Origin: Lycium barbarum
Lineage: Eukaryota; Streptophyta; Magnoliopsida; Solanales; Solanaceae
NCBI RefSeq assembly: GCF_019175385.1
Contig: NC_083348.1
Span: 49,932,950 to 49,996,949 of the forward strand
Reading direction: 5' to 3'
DNA length: 64,000 nucleotides
Shown here: piece after piece, positions 59,250-64,000 of the stretch
Numbering within the stretch: position 1 is the first letter of the stretch
Layout: every line of letters starts with the position of its first letter
The notes under the pieces: generated by a model
The model's database searches: none
Seen by the model: only the letters and a program-made list of their open reading frames with translations
Told to the model about the DNA's origin: nothing
Made by a program: the position numbers and the translations under genes

Positions 59250-60772
59250 TGTCACGACCCAACCCCGTAGGCCGTGACTAGTGCCCGATCTGGGCACTCA
59301 AACGCATTCTAGTATATGGCAGAAGCCGACAAGGCTTTATTCTAAATTTAGATAATTTCCAGAAAATTTCGGCAGCACTTCCCCTATACATATAGCACCC
59401 CCGAGAACGTAACTCGGCTCACAATCATCAACAACAACCCAAACAATAACATCAACATCAACAACAAACATTAGAAACACAATATGGCAACACTAGTTCT
59501 ACTTGCCGACATAATGCCATTATCTTCATTTCAACTTCAATTTCCAAACCAATTTCAATGATTTCACATTCATTATCAAACTGGATCATCACAACATAGT
59601 TTAGAAGCGTTTCATATCGTTTCCTTAAATTATACACACGATATACATAATATACGAACTTTCCGCCGAAGTCATAACTCATTCAAAACTTCTAATCTTT
59701 GGCATACATATTCATGACATGTTTTCTTCTTCCAAATTCATCAATAATCATCATGACTTGCAACCTAACAACTTCATTTTCGCAATGTCGTAAGATCGTA
59801 CTAAAACGACATAAGCTTCTACATTCCATTTCAATACTAACTTATATCATTCTATCTTCATTTACATTGTAAACATCACAATAACACACTAACATACTAA
59901 ACAACTTAATTCATTACCATTCCATGTCCACATATCCTACGGCCATATGCTCCATTCATCAACTTCAACCAAATTCATTTCACTTCCCATTTCCCATATG
60001 CATTTCATCACAACCATAACTAGAATATAACATGAATTCAACACATTATAGCTATACAATTCATACATACACACGGCTACACACCATATTCCAAACCCAC
60101 TTTACAACCTTCCATTTTTCCATACAATCAACACATTTCTATATGCTACAACACAACCAAGACTTTATAACACAAGAATAAGGAATAAATTCTCACCTTT
60201 TCCTCAAGTCTTCTTCACTTGAACTTGTGTTCACTTTGATGAAATAAGGTCTCCTTTCTCCAAACCAACTACACCAAGTTGAAAAGGGCACCCACTTTAG
60301 TAGGAATCCAACAAGAACAAAATTTTAGAAGCAAGATTTTTGGTGGCAAATTTTCTATGGCCAAGCCGAACCCTCCCCTTTTTCTCTTGTTTTTGCTTTG
60401 TTCTTTCATGAATCTTCTAAGGGATGAAGATGGTATAATATATGATATATACACTATGGTCCCTTAGTTAATTTTTACACATGGAAAAATTAATAAAACA
60501 TGGGCTTGGGCCACTAAGTTGGCCGGCCACCCTTCATCATTGGGCCTAATTATTCTTTCAATTATTTGGGCCCAATGGATTATAATTCCCGTTTTGTAAT
60601 TCCCGAAACTAATTTTCGAAATCCCAAATTTGCCCTTAGCGTTCCACAACACTTCCATATTAATATTCTTTCATAACAACTCAAGGGTTACATAAATTCA
60701 ATTATGACCTTATTTCATACAAGTCCAAATTATTTCCAATTTTCCAACGGTGTGAAAACACGGGATATAACA
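59250..60772 (-). repeat. Element A 5' LTR
   Basis: 1523 bp with the same ends as 52517-54045. Read on the minus strand it would contain the promoter. A donor-like AAAAG|GTGAGAATTT lies near 60196, about 575 bp from its start. It is nearly identical to the 3' LTR. Confidence 0.96.
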
Positions 60773-60777
60773 TATCA

Positions 60778-61456
60778 GTGGAGTGTTGGGCTGGGAAGCC
60801 CTCAACTAAATATCAGTACTTGCCAAAGCTCCGAAATTAATCGGATATCTAGACATCAATGCGGCGACAACAACCTGCCAGTCAGCTGTGAGTGCATTAT
60901 CGGCTTGAGTGCGTAGAAGCCGCAATTGCACCATGCCAAAACTTGCCCTCCAATGTCAACCATCTCTTCACTATCCTCTTGTCCAAGTTAGTACACTCGG
61001 CCCTCATGCTCGGATGACCAATCACTGTAGCTACCCAGTCCCTGACGGACTGCTCCTTGCATCTCAGCAACTTGTCTTTCAACTCAATTGTTTGCCTCGG
61101 GGTGGTGTAATTATCGCCGAATTATACTCTGTTGATGGCCTGGGCAGATATATCAACACTCACTCCTCTGATCTCAACCTCTCTGAGCGGCTCCAACTCT
61201 CGTAGTTTCTGGCACCTGTTTCAGACTTTCTTGATCAAGGCCCCATACAAGGCATATACCTCACGGACCAAAATCGGGAAATAATCCCCAGGCAGCTCCT
61301 GCATAACCTCTAGCTGATAATGGCGAATGAGCTCTGTGGCCCTGGGTAAGATCTCTAGCCCCTCAAAACTAATCCGCCGCTCTTTATTTATGGTGCGGTT
61401 CTCATGCTGAGTGTCGTCACCTTTCAATTCAATACCATACTCATAAAGTTTCCTGG
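60778..61456 (-). pseudogene. Putative plant transposon protein pseudogene, N-terminal part
   Basis: The upstream half of the gene at 51423-52516. The minus strand shows the family's conserved run: an (I)LVREVYALY-like motif (near 61240), an AQAINRV-FGDNYT-like motif (near 61120-61150) and a WLTLEGKFWHGAI-like motif (near 60940). Breaks: TGA at 61221-61223, TAA at 61122-61124, a frame change near 60900 and TAG at 60806-60808. The true N terminus is lost, because element L begins at 61457. Across the element A insertion the frame continues exactly into the PCLITE motif. Confidence 0.65.
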
Positions 61457-61689
61457 TGTTACACCTCAGAAAAAATTTCCGTTGGTACGTAAGTGAACGA
61501 ACGAGTGATAAGTATGAGTGCATGATGTCCATGAGCAAGAAACGACGTTTGATGACCTTAGGCGAGATTTCGAAGGTATCCGATCTGAGATGAGAAGGTT
61601 GGCTAAATTAAGATGAGATATAAGGTAAGCAATGCATGTGCATAGACGTGGGTGATTAAAATGAGAAGTCTAAGAAATATGGGAAGTTG

Positions 61690-61955
61690 CAGAATTGTAA
61701 CTGCCCAGTGGTCGTAAAGTGCTAGGACGGACCGTAAACTAGCAGGTCGTAAACTGCCATGCAAGGCTTCAACTTTCTGCCAGTCGAGAAATGGTAAAAT
61801 ACGACCTGGAGGACGGACCGTAAAGTGATTTACGGCCCGTAAACCATGGTCGTAAATCACCATGCAAGCAGCCAAAGCTTCTGGTTTTGGAAATGGTTAA
61901 AGACGATCGCGAGGGACGGTCCGTAAACTGCAATACGGTCCGTAAACCATGATGG
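61690..61955 (+). repeat. CCGTAAAC/GTTTACGG palindrome cluster in LTR-L
   Basis: At least eight copies of GTAAA(C/T)-type words in both orientations, several as GGWCCGTAAAC...GGTCCGTAAACC. They lie between about 235 and 500 bp from the LTR start and upstream of the donor-like site. No other LTR uses this word. Confidence 0.85.
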
Positions 61956-63353
61956 ACGACCACTGTTCACCTCAGCAAAGATTTTGCAAGTCATTAAATA
62001 AAGGGACAAACACTTGTTTTATTTCATTACAACATTACACCACTTCTCTCTACATTTATTATACAAGTTTTCAAGGATATTTGAGGATCAACAACATAAA
62101 ACAAGGTGAATCAAGAGTAAGAACATCATCAAAGATCATCTAGGTCAAGAAATCCAAATGGAGAAAAACTAGGGTTTTGCTCAAAGTGGAGTATTATTAA
62201 CCAAAGCTTGTTCCTATAACTTCTTAGGTAAGGTTCATGATTTGTACATGATGTTTAAGGTATTGAAGAGTTGAAATACATGGATTGTAGAAAATATGGT
62301 CAAGTAGGTCATGAATGATGAATAGTGACATTTTGAGGAATAGTTTGAATTGAATCATGAATGTTGTTGTGTTGTGATATGAATGTATTATAAATGGAAC
62401 TAAGATCATGAACTAGACACTTTAGACGAATGGACGAATTTGGATGTTATGACCATGAATATGGGTGAATTAGAGGCAAATTAAGGAATCTAGATAATGT
62501 GAATGACTAATGACCATTTTTATGATATTAATGAAGGTATAAACGCTAGCATTGGGAGGAAGCGTGCAAATGTAGAATAGTCCGACGAAAAGGTATGTAA
62601 GGCTAACCTTTCTTTCATAAGGCATGGTTCCTTAGCCAAACTCTTAAATCCTCTATATGAGTATGTTGTATTCAAACGATTGATACTCCGAGCTCATAAG
62701 CTCACGATCCTCGATATGTGCTACGATTGTACTACGCACCCCATATGACGAGTAAGAATAAGATATAGATGTAGCGAAAATGATGATAATAGTGATGACG
62801 ATGATAATAATAATGATGCTAAAGGTGCCTATGGGCTATTATACTTACATGTGCCTATGAAGGACTATAATGACACCCCGAGCTTATAGCGCCGGGTAGG
62901 ATATATGTATATGAATATGTATAAAGTATGAATACGATTACGAAATGCGCGCACACCTCTGCAGATGGTACGGATAACCCTGAAGCCTTGGTAGGGCCAG
63001 GTATGAGTAACCTTGAGCCTTGGTTAGCCAAGTATGTATGAAACACCGATCCTATGAGGTCGGGTATGCTATGTATATGAAATGACTATGTATATAATAT
63101 GAATATGAATGTGATAAGACTATGTATTAGAATACGAATAAGGACATGTATACGAATATGAGCACAAGTATGGTACGAGTACTATTATGGAATACGGATG
63201 ATCACGCAGGTGTACAAATACGTATGAAAAATGGAAAGTCCTACGAAAGGCAGGTAAGTGGTATGACGATGATATTATTGTCTCCCTCCTCCTATGCTAT
63301 TTCATATGTTGTTCATGATGCTTATTTATTGATGTTGCTCATGCTTTACATAC

Positions 63354-63411
63354 TCAGTACATTCTTCGTACTGACGTCCTTTTGTTTGTGGACGCTGCGT
63401 CATGCCCGCAG
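63354..63411 (+). other. Three-hairpin LTR module (LTR-L)
   Basis: The cleanest copy. Stems TCAGTAC/GTACTGA (63354-63360, 63368-63374), CGTCC/GGACG (63375-63379, 63390-63394) and CTGCG/CGCAG (63395-63399, 63407-63411) follow each other without a gap, with loops of 7, 10 and 7 nt. The last arm ends in CAG|GT, which also looks like a 3' splice site. Confidence 0.82.
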
Positions 63412-63855
63412 GTGCACAGGGAGACAGACTTGATCCATAGCTGCCTATTCGGAGATTACATAGAGAGCTCCATTTCCTTCGGAGCCATATCTTTTGGGTA
63501 CTCATTCTTTTGTGTATATAATTATGGGCATAGCGGGGTCCTATCCCGCTAATGTGATATGTTATACTCTTAGAGGCTCGTAGACATGTGTGTGTGTGGG
63601 TAGATGTGTTTGGCCTTGTCTGCCTATGTTTTCTATATCATTTTGTCGGCCAGGTTGGCCCATGTACATTGATGTGACATAGATGCCTATGATGATATAA
63701 ATGTGCTGTTGTCCAAATGGGACTAGTTGACGAATGAATGGAAATGCATGTATAATTATGAGGCTCACCTAGATGTAAGCATAAGAATAAGCTAAGAGGG
63801 TGCCCGGGTGGGCTAGCACCGGGTGCTCGTCGCGGCCCCGAGTCGGGTCGTGACA

Positions 63856-64000
63856 AAAGTGGTATCAGAGCAGTTCAGTCCTAGGGTGTGTCTACGAGCC
63901 GTGTCTAGTAGAGTCTTGGTTATGGGTGTGTTGCGCGCCACACTTATAAACAAGAAGCTGCGGACATTTTAGGAATAAATGACCTTCTTTCTTCATAAGA
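63856..64000 (+). other. Element L PBS and leader (cut by window end)
   Basis: PBS TGGTATCAGAGC at 63860-63871, then the shared leader. The hairpin at 63926-63943 is GTGTG-TTGCGCGC-CACAC with loop hexamer GCGCGC. Coding parts, if any, lie beyond the window. Confidence 0.88.

Larger units (their letters stand above)
52517..60772 (-). mobile_element. Element A: intact autonomous Ty3/gypsy chromovirus (Tekay/Del-like)
   Basis: A complete 8256-bp element on the minus strand with TATCA at 52512-52516 and 60773-60777. It has LTRs of 1529 and 1523 bp, PPT (54046-54060), a single uninterrupted gag-pol frame, leader, and PBS (59234-59245). The LTRs differ by about eleven substitutions and one 6-bp repeat unit when compared by eye, so insertion was recent. 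Everything needed for transposition appears present. It sits inside the plant-transposon-protein pseudogene. Confidence 0.96.
61457..63855 (+). repeat. Element L 5' LTR
   Basis: A 2399-bp LTR, TGTTACACCTC...GGGTCGTGACA, followed by a PBS. The putative left target duplication is CCTGG (61452-61456). It has a cluster of GGTCCGTAAACC-type palindromes (61690-61955), a TTAG|GTAAGGTT donor-like site (62224-62232), the three-hairpin module (63354-63411) and a TATGAATATGA-rich stretch (62895-63160). The rest of the element lies beyond the right edge. Confidence 0.9.

Overview
The window is plant nuclear DNA, most likely from a Solanaceae-type dicot. This is inferred from the chromovirus (Tekay/Del-like Ty3/gypsy) polyprotein, the style of LTR ends (TGTTACAYCCCGTA...GGGTCGTGACA), a broken caulimovirid copy and a 'putative plant transposon protein' relic. 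I see no host gene, rRNA or tRNA gene. Almost every base belongs to nested LTR retrotransposons, solo LTRs or decayed remains of them. The labels A, B, C and so on are mine.

Left part (1-18833): element B (91-9206, minus) has two LTRs, TSD TTATA, and one small acidic-repeat ORF instead of gag-pol. It sits inside the first LTR of family C. Family C forms a tandem LTR-internal-LTR-internal-LTR array (LTRs of about 2.6-2.7 kb, internals of only about 0.8 kb) ending at 18116. The array cuts LTR fragment F (minus, 18117-18833). Middle part (18834-28446): three related LTRs lie inside one another. Solo LTR E2 (TSD GATTT) is inside solo LTR E1 (TSD GTGTT), which is inside LTR E0. 28447-42970: the non-coding internal region and 5' LTR of a minus-strand element J, into which LTRs G, H (solo, TSD CGAGG) and I were inserted; LTR fragment K adjoins J's LTR. 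43862-48890: a rearranged, broken endogenous pararetrovirus with remains of two small ORFs, movement protein and coat protein, but no protease, RT or RNase H.

Right part (48891-64000): an LTR scrap, a decayed unclassified retroelement with a plant-transposon-protein pseudogene, an intact and apparently young autonomous element A (52517-60772, minus, TSD TATCA, 1639-codon gag-pol), and the 5' LTR plus PBS of element L, which continues past the right edge.

The only protein-complete element is A. Elements A, B, C, L and (weakly) J share the tRNA-iMet-type primer binding site and a conserved leader after it. B and C, which lack pol, could therefore be mobilised by A-like proteins. Two RNA-structure signals recur across unrelated LTRs and look functional. 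One is a hairpin with a self-complementary loop just after the PBS (GCGCGC, GTGCAC or GTTAAC loops), resembling a retroviral dimer-initiation site. The other is a row of three abutting hairpins about 0.4-0.5 kb before the LTR 3' end, with compensatory stem changes between families.
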